NCBI GenBank assembly: GCA_014529385.2
Contig: CM043953.1
Coordinates: forward strand, 115,978,049 to 116,042,048
Reading direction: 5' to 3'
Origin: Adiantum capillus-veneris
Taxonomy: Eukaryota; Streptophyta; Polypodiopsida; Polypodiales; Pteridaceae
DNA: 64,000 bases
The translations under genes and the position numbers were made by a program. This document shows positions 23,263-36,880 of this stretch, one piece after another; the stretch's first letter is position 1; the number at the start of each line of letters is the position of its first letter. The notes beneath the pieces are model-generated. The model ran no database searches. It saw only the letters and a list, made by a program, of their open reading frames with translations, and was not told the origin of the DNA.

Positions 23263-25749
23263 GCTAGTTGTGAGTTAAGGCGAGCGCAAATCAACCCGCT
23301 GCCTGCAGCAGCACAAGCCGGTCACATCTTCTCCTTCCGTTGTCGTCCTCAGACCCTGCGCACTCTCTGCTCGCTGCCACTTTACTTTCCTCCATGCATT
23401 CACATGAAACTTAAGTGGTGCTTACTAGAGCACTGGCCAGCCGCTTCTCTCCACCCCTTTTGGCCGGCCACTCAGCTCAAGGACTCAAAGTCCTTAAGGG
23501 TGCAATCACCCCTCTTATTCAACCTCTTGGCCGGTTACCAAATGCAATAATAAAATAAAGCCCTTGCTACTCCCTTGGTCTCCAATCAACCCCCCCGTGC
23601 CCTCAAATACTTGGGTGTCCGTGAAAAATGTGTCTCAGTTGAATATCGTGCCATTTTCAGGTTCGAACAAATGCCAATTGAAGGCATAGAGTAAAGGAGA
23701 AATCTAGCCCCACGCCTTGAATTCATGGTTGACCATGAGTATTTGAGAAAAATGTCTTAGCTTAATATGGTGTCGTTTTTAATTTTGAAAATGTCGGTTG
23801 AGAGCAACGAGGAAAAGGAGAAATTCCACCCCAAAAAGGGAGAAAAATAGTGTACCCACCCCCCACCCCCCCCCCCCCCCCCCCCCCCCCCCCAACAAAA
23901 CAAAAACAAACAAACAAAGTAAAAACTAGTTTTAAAAAAAAAACCTCTTGGCAAATTCAAGAAAAGGAATTTTGTATGTTTGAAGAAAATGATTTTTTCC
24001 GAACACTCTCAACCACCCACTTGGTACACAAGGGTCAAATCCTCAAGGGCATGTCCATCCTATTACACCCGTCCCATTAAAAGATTTTCTCAATCGATTA
24101 CCCAAACACGGGTGCACTTCACCAAACTCCAAAGTCATTCACTTAAATTTCTTTTTGACCACCCAATTTACACCTTATTTTGACCGCCTAACCTTGGTTA
24201 TTTTGTCCGCCCTTACCACTTTTGCTGCCCATTGCATGCCTAGTCTTTTAACAAGTAATTCTTTGTCATCTAACTCTTGTTTAATAGTCTCCCATGTTAA
24301 TCTTGCACTATTTTATTAAAAATGACCTTGTGACCTTAAATTTTGAACTTTGAAAGTTGACTTTCTGAGAAGCCGGCCCTATTCCCACCAAGGCCTTTGA
24401 AGTTGGCCCCCCAAGTCGATACATCCCGATTCATAAGAACTCAGACCCAATTTCAAATTCCAATTTCACTCAACAACCAAACAGGACAACTAAGTTACAA
24501 ATCTTTTGCGACATTGACATTATCATTCCAAGAGAACTTGGAAGTGGTAGCTTGTGTTCTGACGAATACCCAAGAACAATACCATTGTCGAGCTCATTGT
24601 ACAAACTGAATACCGCTAATGCTGATGATGTTGAAAACCTCTCGAAGTTGATAGAAACTATCAAAAGGGCTTACAAAGAAGCCTACTAGATTTGACACCC
24701 AGGTAAATTAATTTAAATTTATTATATTTTCTTGAAACATGTGTTTAAACAAGTTTTATCAGATGAACTTGTTTTATTAACTCTCCATGGATTTTTCTCT
24801 ATTTGTAAGTTCCAGAGATGGCACCGAGAAGACAGTGGAAGAATCCACTAAGCACATGTCTGTATTTGAAGCCATTTGGATTGGCTAACCACCAACATTC
24901 AAAATACGTATCTCAAAAGTTTATAATGACCTTGGGTAATGTATCTCTTTCTTTCTTTTTCATCAATACCAAGACAGAGTGTATGTCCATGAATATAATT
25001 CATATGTTTCTCTCCTTTCTATCTCTTTACAACAAAAATTGTTGACATTCATTCATGATAATAATCAGTTTGTTATCATTTATGGATCATTACTTGACAA
25101 ATGTGGTTTATCATTGATAACTCCATGTTATATGTTTTTCAATCTTCATGCTACTAATCATAGCACAAAGGCCACTTTTAGTTCTAATGTTGACACATTC
25201 TCTCACGAATTGTGAGCTTCAAACTCCAGATAAGTATCCAATTTACAATGGTTCACACTCTTTTCAAAAATCCAAATGCCAAGTTATTGACGTGTGATTA
25301 AATTGCATCATTAATTTACTAGTTATGTGCTAGCTTAAATTTAAAGCTACAAAGATGTCTGTATAATGCAATAGACCAATTGTTCCATAATGGTATTTAA
25401 TTATTTTCTTCAAAAAGTGCATATATTACCACATCTCTTGAATTTTTTACATCTAGACATTGGGATTCCTAGCCCTATAAGGTATTAAATTTTTGGTGAA
25501 GTTTTCTTTTCAGATATTCAGCCTTATGGCACATAAAGTGGGCAGGAGGACTGTTAAAATGCCTTCAGCTCATGCTTGGATACTTACTATATTTTGGGTC
25601 ATGGTGTAATGCCCAAACAAATTTAAACAAGATGTCTCACCTTGAAATGTACTTTAATATTATAATTTCCCTTCACATTGCCACCTTCACAATGCATTTC
25701 ACATTAGTCTTTTACGACCATTCAGAGGACCCCTACCTACACACCACAT
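23263..25749. other. unassigned region with 28-base C tract
   Basis: No gene recognised in about 2.5 kb. It may contain the 5' LTR or leader of the coiled-coil-bearing element to its left. A run of 28 C at 23866-23893 is followed by A/C-rich sequence. Open frames are short (up to 104 codons at 23236-23550, Cys/Leu-rich, no family). Confidence 0.4.
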
Positions 25750-25970
25750 TTATGAAGAGCCACCTTCACTTGTAAACCAAGAAGAGCAACTCATCCCTGA
25801 TAAAATAGTTGACCATGAGACCACCACTATACGCACTGGAATGATTTATAACCGTTACCTTTTGACTTTCAAAGGCCACCCTAGAGAGGATGCCAAATGG
25901 ATGCCTGAAAAGTTTTTTTGCAACTTTCCTTACCTTCTCCACACTTTCCATCCCTCACGGTCCAGTTGAT
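25750..25970 (+). pseudogene. integrase C-terminal chromodomain remnant, plus strand
   Basis: Plus-strand translation reads EEQLIPDKIVDHETTTIRTG, then MIYNRYLLTFKGHPREDAKW-MPE. This is the chromodomain pattern (IxDHxTxxxRxG ... YLLxFKGxPxEDAxWxPE) of plant chromoviruses. It is followed ~50 bp later by a purine tract and an LTR start. It belongs to a different lineage from the element at 3055 and everything upstream is lost. Confidence 0.8.
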
Positions 25971-26017
25971 TTCTCTATTGAGCAAATGAGGACAGTTGCT
26001 ATCCCTTGTGGGAGGGA

Positions 26018-26600
26018 TGTTACGAGACTGGGCACCCTCCTGTTGTAGTGGTTAGCTGCAATTGGGATAGTTGGGCGTAATGGTTAATTATGTGCTGTCT
26101 ATTTATTTTACTAATTGAGTTGATGATGATTTTGTAGAGTGGAATGCGGGGAGTTGATGAAGAGGCGATGACAATTACTCTTGGCCATTTTATATTTGCA
26201 CAGTATCTTAGAACATCATTTCAATAAGCCACTATGGCTCTGTAAATAGTTGTAGTGGGAACTCCCCTTATGGGTCATGCAAGAACTAATGAGCTTCACT
26301 CATTTACAAAAGTGAAAGTGGCTGTAAAAGAGGGGCCTCAATTTTTGGCACCTTAAACTCAAAGTAATATATTAAATACCAACTCCACAAGAGAGGTGCC
26401 GTGGAGTTTGGGGCTAGATTTAGGCCTTTCTCTTGCAGATTCTCTTCTCTACTCTCTTAAGCTATGGTGATTTTGCTGTGTACTCTCTAATCTAGTCTCC
26501 ATCTCTTACACATCTCTTACGCTCTCTTACAAGCTTGTCTATGTCAATTCTATGTTTACTGTGTGTGTGTGTGTGTGTCATAGTCTAGGTGAATGTGTGT
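26018..26600 (+). repeat. putative 3' LTR of the chromodomain-bearing remnant
   Basis: The purine-rich GTGGGAGGGA precedes TGTTACGAGACTGGGCACC at 26018. The sequence then has a CT-rich region (26440-26530) and (GT)8 before it meets the minus-strand RT remnant. The 3' boundary is uncertain because no second copy is in the window. Confidence 0.5.
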
Positions 26601-26689
26601 GCTTGGAAATTGGAAGAAGAGGTGGACAGTTTGATGGTGATGGCTTGAAAGCTTATGTTGAATATTCTAAGCCGTCGATCTCCCCCTCT

Positions 26690-28917
26690 TCTCCCAACAA
26701 AGACTTTCATAAAGTATGTTAGATAATCGTAGAAGATTTCCTGTACCATCCTTTGAAAATGGCTTGTGCGTTCTCCAACCCAAACATCATTGTTGTGGGA
26801 ACAAACACTTCCCACTCTGTGACAAATGCTATCTTATCCCTATCTTCCAATGTCAATTTCAGTTGGTTATACCCGCTGAAACCAACTAAAAAAGTATACA
26901 TTTCTTTCCCTGCCACCTCGTCTAATAAGGAGTCTGTGAATGGCAATGTAAAAGGGTCAGGTATAGTAGCTGCATTGAGCATCCTATAGTCTACACACAC
27001 CCTTATTTTCATATTCTTTTTTAGGACTACAACTATAGGTGATATCCATGTTGCCTTTTCCACTAGGTAGATGAACCCTACTCTTAGCAACTTGTCTATT
27101 TCTTCCTTTACTTGATTGGCATAGTTTGGATTCATTTTGTACCTTTGCTATTTGATCGAGATTGCTCCTTCTTTTAGGTTGATTTTTTGTTCATTAAGCT
27201 TAAAGTCTATGCCTTCCATGTACAAATAGGATCAAGAAAAAACATCCTTGTATTTTTCCAATAGCTTGACTTGCTGTTCTCAAAAATACCTTCCTAACTC
27301 TTGATTGATCTTCACCATTTTTTGCTCTTTTGGAGTGCCGATGTTGACCTCTTGTAAGTGATTTGGTTTCATTCCTACTGATAGTTTTTCCTCTTTCATT
27401 GCTTGGGTCTCCTCCCATGCCTTGATCTCCTTCTTGCTTTGCTCCTTGCTATCTTGCCCTAGACTCATTAACTGATGTTCCCTTGTGATCAAATCTTTTG
27501 GGACTTCTAATTTGGATTCCCCTTTTTTACTTATCTTATCAAGCATTTGATCTACATGAACCAAAAACAATGGCACCAAATGTGGGTTTTGTTTTAACAA
27601 GGCCTCTTCTTCATCCTCCTCTAACCCTTCAGCCACGTCGCATGTTTTTGCATACCTTGGTGTTGATGCTACATCCCTCACAATTTTGTTGGTCCCAAAA
27701 TGAATATACACCTCTTTCTTACCTTCCTGACAGAGAACCTATCTCTGTTCCAGTCATGCTTCACCTTTGCATCTCTCAACCACGATCTGCCCAACAATAA
27801 TTGATAACTATCCTCCACTCCTTTTTGCATTGACAATACTACCAGATATAAGAGGAATTCCATGCTTTCGATGTTGGCTTTGACATTCCTTACCGATCCT
27901 TTTGGTATCACTGTCCTGTTGTTCTCCATCCGTATGTTGAATGAGATGAGTTCTATGTAAAGAGCTAAACTCTTTGCTACTTCTTCAGAGATTACATTGA
28001 CTCCTGAACCACCGTCAATGATGACTCCCTTCATCTCATTTCATCTGATGGAAAAATTAATTTGCACCACATTATCATCTCTAATGCGGGCAGCTTCTTG
28101 TGGTTGTGCAACCAAGCACTCGGAAAACATTGGTTTCTCCTCATTGCTATTCTTCATGTCTTTCCTTAACTGGCTGAAGACTTTCTCCTTAAAACTTGGA
28201 GACAAATCCAAAAGCTTTTTAAAAGATATTTTATGCTCCATAAGGGAATCTAGTAGGTTTTATTTTGCAATCCCACATGCCTTTTTAGGCAGGCTAACAC
28301 TTTCCTCACCTACTTCTTGCCTCTTGCTTTTGTGGATCTTTCTCAGCATCTCCAATTCTTCTTGCCTATATAATACGTTTTCTTCACTCTTCTCAGATAG
28401 ATCTTCAACCTATTGCTTCTCCAAAACGTTTTCTCGGAGCTCTTTAGGCTCCGAACAAATGCCCGGGCCCTTTGAGCTTTGTTCCACATACTTGCCAGAC
28501 TTTTGATTTTGATTCATGATCCGGGATCTTTTGGAACCATCCTTTCTCATTTTGGGCATCTTTAGCCTTGTACAACTTTTGGTGCCTCTTTGGGTCACCT
28601 AGGGGATTGTTGAGCTCAATTTTTCCTGACACATGCATCTCTTGGCACCTCTCTGGGTCACTCAGGGATTTTTAAGACTCTTTTTGCCTCTCATCCATTG
28701 CTATGCTCTTTTGGATCCATGCAATATCTCTTCGCGCATCTCCGGCCCTGTACATCTCCTGATGCCTTTTTGGGTCACTCAAGGATTTCCAGCCCTTTAT
28801 TTTGTGGTCCACTTAGGTCCCACAACATATTACTTTGGGCATCTTCGACCTTGTATATCTTAGCCATTTCCTCACATCCTTGCAAGCCTTGATGTCTCTT
28901 GAGTTTTTTTTCCTCAC
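26690..28917 (-). pseudogene. family-D Ty3 protease and reverse transcriptase
   Basis: Read from high to low. A spacer with four diverged ~100 bp repeats (28560-28915) and a charged region (28506-28240) comes first. The protease follows with GVIIDGGSGVNVISEEVAKS (28025-27970; D-G-G in place of D-S/T-G) and LLLGRSWLRDA. Then a linker, then RT: NQVKEEIDKLLRVGFIYLVE, WISPIVVVLKKN, VCVDYRMLNAATIPDPF and FSGYNQLKL (27120-26790). RT stops at FMKVFV near 26690, just before the catalytic x-x-D-D, so the rest of pol is gone. The start of gag lies at 38.4-37.3 kb, beyond an 8.3 kb insertion. The DPFTLPFTD motif suggests a Tat/Athila-side lineage rather than a chromovirus. Confidence 0.8.
28560..28915 (-). 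repeat. diverged ~100 bp tandem repeats in the gag-protease spacer
   Basis: Four copies share blocks such as GCCTCTTTGGGTCAC / GCCTTTTTGGGTCAC and GGGCATCTTNGNCCTTGTA. On the minus strand they encode repeated VTQ(K/R)G-like peptides now full of stops. Confidence 0.65.
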
Positions 28918-28938
28918 TCATTAGGAAAAATGTGGACT
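28918..28938 (+). repeat. left terminal inverted repeat
   Basis: 21 bp, perfect inverse of 37239-37259. A second short copy of GTCATTAGG lies inside at ~28982. Confidence 0.85.
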
Positions 28939-29404
28939 TTGCATGGGCCTTGTAAGGAATTGGCTTAAGTTCCTAATTTGTGGTCATTAGGGGAGATAAG
29001 GGTAGTAAATGCCCCTATAAGTATAGCATTTTGCTTAGTTTTGGAAGCTAGAAATAAGCTAAAATGGCAGGCCATATGCTCTATACTCTCTCTACTGTGA
29101 GCTGTTTTTTTTGCCACATCATCAGCTCGTGGGTCAAAGGGGATAAAAAAGTGATTTTTTTTAAAAAAAATCAGAATGAGCTATTTTTCCTCTAAAAAAC
29201 TTCCCACATATATATATATATAAACAATTTTCTAAACCTCTTTTCCCACCAATGATTACCCCTTTCCCCAAAAGTATCTACTTAGATTTCCCCCCCAAAA
29301 GCTATCCTCATTTCCCATGCACCTAGGATTTCCCACCTCCAAATCACTAGTCACATCAGAGAATCTACCTTGAGCTCTTCACACAATCCACTTTGTAACT
29401 CATA
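28939..29404. other. subterminal region of the TIR element
   Basis: AT-rich non-coding sequence with (TA)n at ~29212-29222 and several ACTTCCCAC / TTTCCCACC blocks. Probably contains the promoter of the plus-strand gene; no motif is certain. Confidence 0.4.
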
Positions 29405-32400
29405 ATGAGAGAGCTCAATGATATCACTAACCATGTATCAACGACCAAAAGAAGCACTCCATTAGTGTCGGGCTTTTATCTTCGTGTGCCGCCTCAATAT
29501 CATCCAACCAAGAGGCTAGGCAAACGAAGTATACCTTTGGCAAGTTCTCGTTGCACCACCGGGGAAACCAATATGGATCTTTGGATCGAGCGTTCCTTGT
29601 ATCCTAACGATCCAAAGTTTAACTTGCCACCCCATTTTGGAAACCCTTCAACATTCTTACAATATGTAGGCAACGGAGAAGAAGAGTCTTTTGGGTTATT
29701 GCAAACGTTTGACACAGTGCGGAAGCTCGTTTATTCTTACCATGATGCATGAATGGCAAGCAATGGCCACAAATCTTCATACTCTTCAAATACGGCTGCA
29801 AGAGTCCACAACGGCCCTCCAAGAAGCAAGCAATGCAATGACTGAGAAGAGCTCTACAATTCAAAAGCTAAAAGATACAATCTCTCACTTGAAAGCAACC
29901 CCAATGGGAGCTCGAGAGCGAAAAAGAGATCTATCTTCCATTCAAACTCTTTCTCCACAAGGGGGTGCTCGTACACAAAGAGTGACTGCAACAAGGTATC
30001 GTCTACTTGCCCATATCTTGCATATACTTTGCAATAAAATTATCAATGAATTACTAATGTTAATGTCTGTCAAAGACATTTCATTCAAGAAGCATGTGGT
30101 AGCATCAATCAAAAAGATCGTGTGCAGCTACTGCAAACAATTCTCACAAAAGAGGATATTGTCTCTATTTTGGAAGCACTGGGAGCTACCACCTTGAGGG
30201 GAGAAATAACAAAGAATTATTTAAACAAATTTATGAATTTAGTGGATCCTACTGATTTTCAATTTGCATGTGATGAAGCGGGCATTAGTACAAGAGGGTA
30301 TCAAATGCTCCATTAAATAATAAGGGATGCTTTACAAAGGGAGGGATTGACAGAGAATTTCTTTCCTACTCCACGGAAGGTAAAGCTTGCAAAAAAGGTC
30401 TCGAATGAAGACATTCTCCGTCATATAGGTGGGTACTTGCACATTGAGGACAAAATGCCGATGCCGATCCCCTCAAACCGTGTTGCTGCTAGACAACAAC
30501 AACGTCGTCAAAGAGGCTCCATATCGGGAAGCAACAACATTGTGGATAACCTAACATTTGAATACATGAAGTGCAACAATATTTTTGTGGACTTACAACA
30601 ATTACAACGGTGCATGGTGTTGTTTTATAATTTTCCTAATGATGGTGAGTAAACTATGAGGTTACTAAATGTTAAAACTGCTATGATTGTTTTCTGCCTG
30701 AACATATTGTGCTTTTGCTTTTTGTAGTTCTTGGAAATCGATTGAGTTTTGTGCTCAAATTGGTTGAAGCACAAATTGTAAAAGGGTGTTGTTTGGAGAG
30801 ATTGAGTGTCACGCTCATGAACGAAGCTTTGTTTTATGCAAAGCAAGAGTCACAAGTTAATGCAAAGAAGTCGTCCTTTAGTGTACAATGAGAGAGAGAG
30901 ATTTGGTGGTTAGGGGCAATTGAGGTGCCTAAAGAAAACCATGAAGTATTGGCATGGATATTCTCAAAGATCCCATGGATTATAGATATTATTACGGCGC
31001 AAATTGAAGGTGCAAAGGTATAGAAGTGTGAGGTAAGGGTGAGTTTGAGGTGGATTGGCATTTAGGAGGTGACCTGAAGACCACTTAGTGTATGTTGGGG
31101 TGTAAGCAAGGAGCAAATACCTTAATGCCTTGTCCATTTTGCACAAAGGTTACAAACCACAACAAAATGCTAGTAGAACTTCAACTGCTCAGTTAAATGA
31201 CAAAGAGGAATTTACAGGAGATTGGAAATCTTTTGTGCTTAGTTCAGTCATGCTTTTTGAACCTGATCGAGCAACTAAAGATAGTTCTTGGAAGCCCATC
31301 ATCCCATTTGAGCTTAGCAATGTACTTTTTTGTACGTTACATGCATTTATGTGTGTGTTTGAACGATTGCTAATGCTGCACATCGAGTATGCATTTACTA
31401 TGAAACCGATATCTAACGCTCCATGGAGTCACTAAGAGGCGTTGAAGCAGTGCTCAATTCAATTGGCTGTCAAAAGGGACGTGTCTTTATTGGTGGATAA
31501 GAATGGGGACATTAAATGGGAGTTAGTCCAGAAGGTTTCAATGAGTGGGGACTAAAGCGCGAAGATTCTTTCAACGAAGTAGGAGGAATATATGCACCAC
31601 TCAGGATGGTGTAGAGGAGAGCCATCGACAACAGGACTCTTCAAGATGGCAATTGTGAAAAGCTTTGTGTGCTTGCACAACTAACCTGGACATTGATGTG
31701 GGATTAGCCAATAAGGGCAAACTTGTTTGGGCATCGTTAGAGAAGTTTGTGAAATTAATGGAATTATCTACAACTTGCAAAAGGAACAACGACTTCAATT
31801 TCAGGAAGCGCTTTGTGCTTTCACAAAAAAAGTTGTAAATGCATGGGGTGAAAAAACCATCAATCATTATATGGTAAGCACCTGTTAAAATTATTAATAT
31901 ATTTTTTATTTTTTTCACATTGATTTTTTCTCAAATTTGTATACAACACATTTTGTATGCACATGGAGCTTATTTCATGAACAAATACGGCTCACTTGAC
32001 ATGTGGAGCACTCAAGGTATGGAGAAATTGCACTATCAAGCAAAGGGCGTTTATTTCAAGAATACACGACATGGAGGTGGCAAAGTACCATCTAATTATT
32101 TGGCAGAAATGTTTGATTGGTTTTTTCAAACAACCTTTGGTAGAGTTAGGGTCAGGGAACGTGCTCAAAACTTGGCAATCGCCAAAGAGATTTGAAACCA
32201 ATCTCACATAATACGGTCCAAGTGGTGGCGTAGTTTGCAAGCTTCACAAAGTCATCAAGCATCAAGGCTTCGTCGTGGTTGAGTATGGGTGTCGCGTGAA
32301 GCAATTTCCTAATGATTTGGTAAAAAATAACTTTTTTAGGTTTATTGTGTGTGAAGTGGCCCTTATTTTTAAGTAATTTATAAATAAGGGCTTTAAGCTC

Positions 32401-33001
32401 ATTTTGTGAGTTTTGTTTCAAGAGAGAGCAATGGCACACACCAAAAATACCACAAAGAAGACCTACCTGGCTGGAAGATGAGGAGTAGCAAGCACAGCTG
32501 CTCGAGGGGGAGTCAAGACACCACCAACAAGCAGCAACAAGAAGATGCAGAACATGTAGTGGAGGAGAAAACAGCAAGAAGAAGCTCCAAAAGCAGATGA
32601 GGAGCAACAAGAAGCCACAGATGTTGAAGAAGAGCTCATACATCATAAGTGGCGCAAAGCTGCTATAGGTTTTTACAAGCACTGTAAGAAAACGGCTCCT
32701 CAAAGGGCTGCTCCACCAGTGCGTTGACCTCAAACAGTTCGGAAGAAGAGCAAAGCTTTTGCAGAGATTTGGCACTATCAACAAAGCACCAAGTTGCTAC
32801 AACATGTAGAGAAGTTTTACAGAGCTACAAAACCGATTACCGAATGCAAGAGGTGGAATTGGAAGCTATCCAAGAAGCTGTTGAAGCATACATTGTTTCA
32901 CTTTTTGAAGATGCCAATCTTTGTGCTATCCATGACAAGAGAGTAACCATCATGAACAAAGATATGATGCTGGCTCGTTGTCTATGCCATGAGCAAGATT
33001 A
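29405..33001 (+). pseudogene. multi-exon gene of the TIR element, candidate transposase or partner
   Basis: Starts MRELNDIT at 29405. A first block (~115 residues) runs into a coiled coil (MATNLHTLQIRL ... STIQKLKDTISHLKA, 29760-29900) after a frameshift near 29745. The next exon (30122-30641) ends at a GTGAGT donor at 30642 and resumes after TTTTGTAG at ~30727. Later pieces include REIWWLGAIEVPKENHEVLA (30895-30960). The best-conserved part is AYFMNKYGSLDMWSTQGMEK, then YFKNTRHGGGKVPSNYL (31970-32110). The conserved -STQG-E--HYQAK- and HGGGK pattern recalls ORFs often seen in transposon-derived proteins of invertebrates, but I cannot name the family. Stops near 30315 and 30889 and frameshifts make this copy a pseudogene. 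Confidence 0.55.
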
Positions 33002-33942
33002 GATTAGCTCTTGAGGTGGCTTCCCTTCAATGTATGATTAACTTTGTATAGATGGGCTACTGGCGTATCCTTTGTAATCATTTTGAATCAATATTTTATA
33101 TTTTTTGACATCTTTTATGGTCTACTTGTTTTAAAGCGTGTTGTTTCAAGCCGATAAGTTGTTTAAACATCCATTGAAGTCACTAAATAAAGTTGAATTG
33201 TGCTGCTATGGTCGTGGTTAGTGACCTTTTGGGTTATTGGAGCAGTTAAACACTGTCATAAAGTGTAATTGTTTTTGATAATGTGCTCTTTAGGTGTTGA
33301 TTTAATTTTGTCATTTATACAATGTGGATTGTCAAATACAGTAGTGTGATACTCACTTCTCAGCTGTTTAATGACCAACATTTGATATGCATGGTGTAGC
33401 ATGAGTTACAACCGTAATAAATTACACCCATCGATTGATATGCAATGTAGTATACTCTTGCACTGCAATAAATGTCAATTCTTATGCTCCATTTGTACAG
33501 TTGCTTTAATGTATAGCTCCATTTGAAAATTGTCACAAGGGTTGATGTTGTGTTAAAGTTGCTTAAATCACATTGAAGAACCTCTATTTAACAACAGAAT
33601 ACTTAAAAAAGAGCTCAGAAGCACCCCTAGAGGTTGGCCGCAAGGGCGCGTAAAATGCATGAACAAAGCACCGTATCTTGGCAAAATCCGCACCCTTGCA
33701 GCCTGGCTCCTAGGGTCCTTCTAAGCACATCTGGTCACATAATAGGATCTATGGACTACATAACACATCATTTAAACAGCTTTATAAACAATTTAAAATA
33801 CACAAGGTTATTGCATTCATCAATTAAAGCCACATAGCACCACCAATTGTACAACAAAATCACAATGGATGACAAATTGCAAGATAAAATTAACATCCAA
33901 AAGTTGTTTACATAATAAAAGTGGTTACAAAATATCAAACTT
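33002..33942. other. intergenic region between convergent genes of the TIR element
   Basis: About 0.9 kb, AT-rich, no long open frame. Expected to hold the 3' ends and polyadenylation signals of both genes; several AATAAA-like strings are present (for example ACTAAATAAAG near 33181) but none is decisive. Confidence 0.5.
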
Positions 33943-36880
33943 CTAAGTTCTCCTTGTGGTTTTCACAATCTTCTTTACAAGGATTTTCTTCCTCTTCCTG
34001 CTTTGTGGCACCTCATTCAACAGGAACGATCGGGCCATGGCTTCAAGGTTCTGTGATCCAAGAGATTGGTGGATTGCGACATGTGCAACCACTCTCCCTC
34101 TAAAAGCTGACATTGCAAAGTTTTTCTTTACAAACACAATCATGTGTGCAGTCTTGGATATTGTGCTTAAACACAGCTGCTTTGATATTACTGTCAAAGA
34201 AAGCAGCAGGAAATGACCGTTGGGGGTGAATTCTTTATGTACAAAGCATACCTCCCCGAGTGGGAGCGTGCCGAGGTAGTGGGCAACTGCAGCATCCACA
34301 CCAAATGTGTTTCTTTACCTCCAAAGCGCAGTGCAAAGTCATCCATATCCAAAACATCCTACACAAATGAAAATTCACAATCAAAATCCATACATCTATA
34401 ATTAAACCTTTTAAACTAATGGTAACCATTCCCTCTTGCCTTGTGTCTTTCTCCTCCCCTTCACCTTGCACTTCCAGGTTGATGGACCACCTGCTCTCAT
34501 CAAAAATTGTGGACGGGCTGACCTCTTCATTAGGAAAAGGGGTCCTACTGGCCACCAATACCTCCCGCACTGCTTGAAATTAAGCTTCCGGCACAATTTT
34601 TTGAGCATCTTGTTGCACTTCAATATTTGTAATAGCCACCGTCTCAAAGACGGTATCACCGAGCGGAAAATTCATGTCCACAAGTTGTTCCTTGGGACCA
34701 ACATATGGGACAATGGCACTCTCAAGGCCATGCGGATACTCCAGCAGTAACTGCGCACTCTCCACCGCTGCATCCACTGGTAGCGCACAAACCTCTTCTT
34801 TATCTTTGACCACCCCTCCAACTTGCATGTGGGGGAGATCAACATCTATCTTAGGACTCTCTTTCTCTGAGATGAGAAAGATGATTGTGGCCACACAAGA
34901 TAAAAACAGCTTTCCCCTCCTCTTAGAGGCAACCATTGTGGGCTCTAGGTCAATGCAATGACCACATTGCCGAGCAACATCATGAAATCTCGATAATCTC
35001 TTGTGAAATGGCTTGTCAGCACCAACGATGAAGATAAGAGATCAACAAGAGTCCAAAGACTTGCTTGCACAGGGACCGGCACCATATATTTGCGGATATA
35101 CATATCAAAATACTATATCCTACCCCTGAATGCATCTTCGTGTAGATGAATGGTGGCGGATATATCGGGGCACTTGCAGAAGAGTTCGTACAGGTCTATA
35201 CGCCCTTTATACTCCTCCGTACTCTCCGGGAAGGTGTTGAATGCTTCCATCTCTGCAAGCGCTTAGTAGAAGTGGCTGTAGTGCTGTGGGGAGCTCTAGA
35301 GCGTGCAATGGTTGAGAAAAAGTGAAATGAGAGGAAGCTCCTCGTTATATAGTAAACAACCCCCCCCCCCCCATGACAATGTGCAAACTCAAATCATTTA
35401 ATCGAAACTATCAAGTGGACAAACATTGATACAAAAATACAAATCCTTTATAAAAACATTGAAAATCTTCTATTGATCAATATTATAAAAAAAAATTGAC
35501 ACTACATTTGAAGATCGCGTTGCATTGAAAGTTAATCAAGAATGAGATCATGTTCACTCCATGCCTCTTCCACTTTTGTAATCGATTCCATCCGCACACC
35601 AATCTTCAAAATAAATTAAGAATGTTTCCTATCATCATCTAGCAAAACGGTGTGTGATTTGAAAAAAGTACGGACAGTCACTTTGCGACGTTTAATTTTG
35701 AAACTTGAATTCTAAACATCTTCTACATCCATAATGACTAGATGTTTGCGCAGATTGGTCAGCGTCCAATGCTTGGTGACTTGCACAGTTTCAGATTGAT
35801 CATTTCTCAACCAAACCACCACATCAAATGTAGCTACATCTTCATGACTTTCCTCTTTTGAGCAGCCATCTATCATAACTAAAGTGCAGAGTGAATTTTC
35901 AAATACCTCATGCAAATATGGTGTTCTGAGACTATGCACTTGTACCAATCTCCATTGGCAAACCCTTCAACAAAACCCCACCCCTCACCCAAGATGTTTG
36001 TTATTGCATCTATGGAAATATCTTTACAAACAAACATTGTGGGAGTTGTTGTGAAAGCAAAGGAGTTAAAAATATGAACAAATAAATGCGTTGGGCAGCA
36101 CCAACTTAAGCCTACCGATCAAGAGGCTTTGCTACTCTTCAATGACAAATTGAAATCTTGCATCACCTTGTGCTTGAATGCAACTATCGACCAAGCATCT
36201 GACACAGGCCATTCGGGGCTTTGAAGAGAAGCGAGTTCCATAACTTCAAGCTTACCATATCCTCCATCACATTTAGGGACCACATCATTATGCAAATAGA
36301 AAAATATTCGCTTGTTGGCAAGGTGCTTCGTGGAAACCCTAGCAAACATTACCTCACCGATGTGACCATGGACAGCCGTAAAGGTACCGGAGAGGCATTG
36401 AAAAGGTTGCTCTTCAATGATATTAGAGGGGAACACATCTAAATCAAAGTGAATAGTAAGGGGAATGTTTAGAGAACATGCTTAAACCCTTAATCCAAAG
36501 TATTAGAGGTTGAGAGAGCTTACAACTTGTAGTATATTCAGTACGAAGGTTGGGGGAGCGACGAAGGTGGAGGTCTGCAAGCGAGTAAACATGTTGTACA
36601 ATAGCCTTCATATCGTCTTTTGTTTCCTTAAAATTGAGGAGTTTGCCTTTCCAATGTCGATCCAAAACATCACAGCGTCTCACTCTATGAGGTCCCGTGG
36701 TGGAAGGTTGCATGAAAATTCAAGCACCCTTCTTGAATGACATTGGAATCCATGTACCATCATCGGCTTTGACATTGTAGAGAGTGAGCTTGTTTATTTC
36801 ACTCCTTGGTCGCCTACGTGTGGTGGAAGTGGACGTGGTGACAGCTTGGTTCTTTGGAAACGAAAAGTGAGTGAGAGTGT
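33943..36880 (-). pseudogene. second, minus-strand gene of the TIR element, unknown function
   Basis: Read from 36880 down. A basic N-terminal part (TTSTSTTRRRPRSEINKLTL) leads into GTWIPMSFKKGA, RRCDVLDRHWKGKLLNFKE and MKAIVQHVYSLADLHLRR (36713-36560). A second exon has FTAVHGHIGEVMFARVSTKH and DAWSIVAFKHKVMQDF (36436-36119). A third has TFDVVVWLRNDQSETVQVT (35948-35712). The C-terminal exons carry Glu/Asp-rich acidic sequence and a basic tail (RKRKKILVKKIVKTTRR, 33943-34299). I recognise no domain. The stops are TGA (near 36727) and TAA (near 34577), among others. Its role beside the plus-strand gene is unknown. Confidence 0.45.

Noticed and set aside
23866-23893. Poly-C tract as a functional element
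   Set aside because: A 28-base homopolymer can be a slippage product or a sequencing/assembly artefact; nothing around it suggests function. The same applies to the C run near 35361.
27498-28506. Plus-strand open frames of 100-169 codons opposite the family-D protease/spacer
   Set aside because: Antisense shadows of the minus-strand protease and spacer, which have recognisable motifs.
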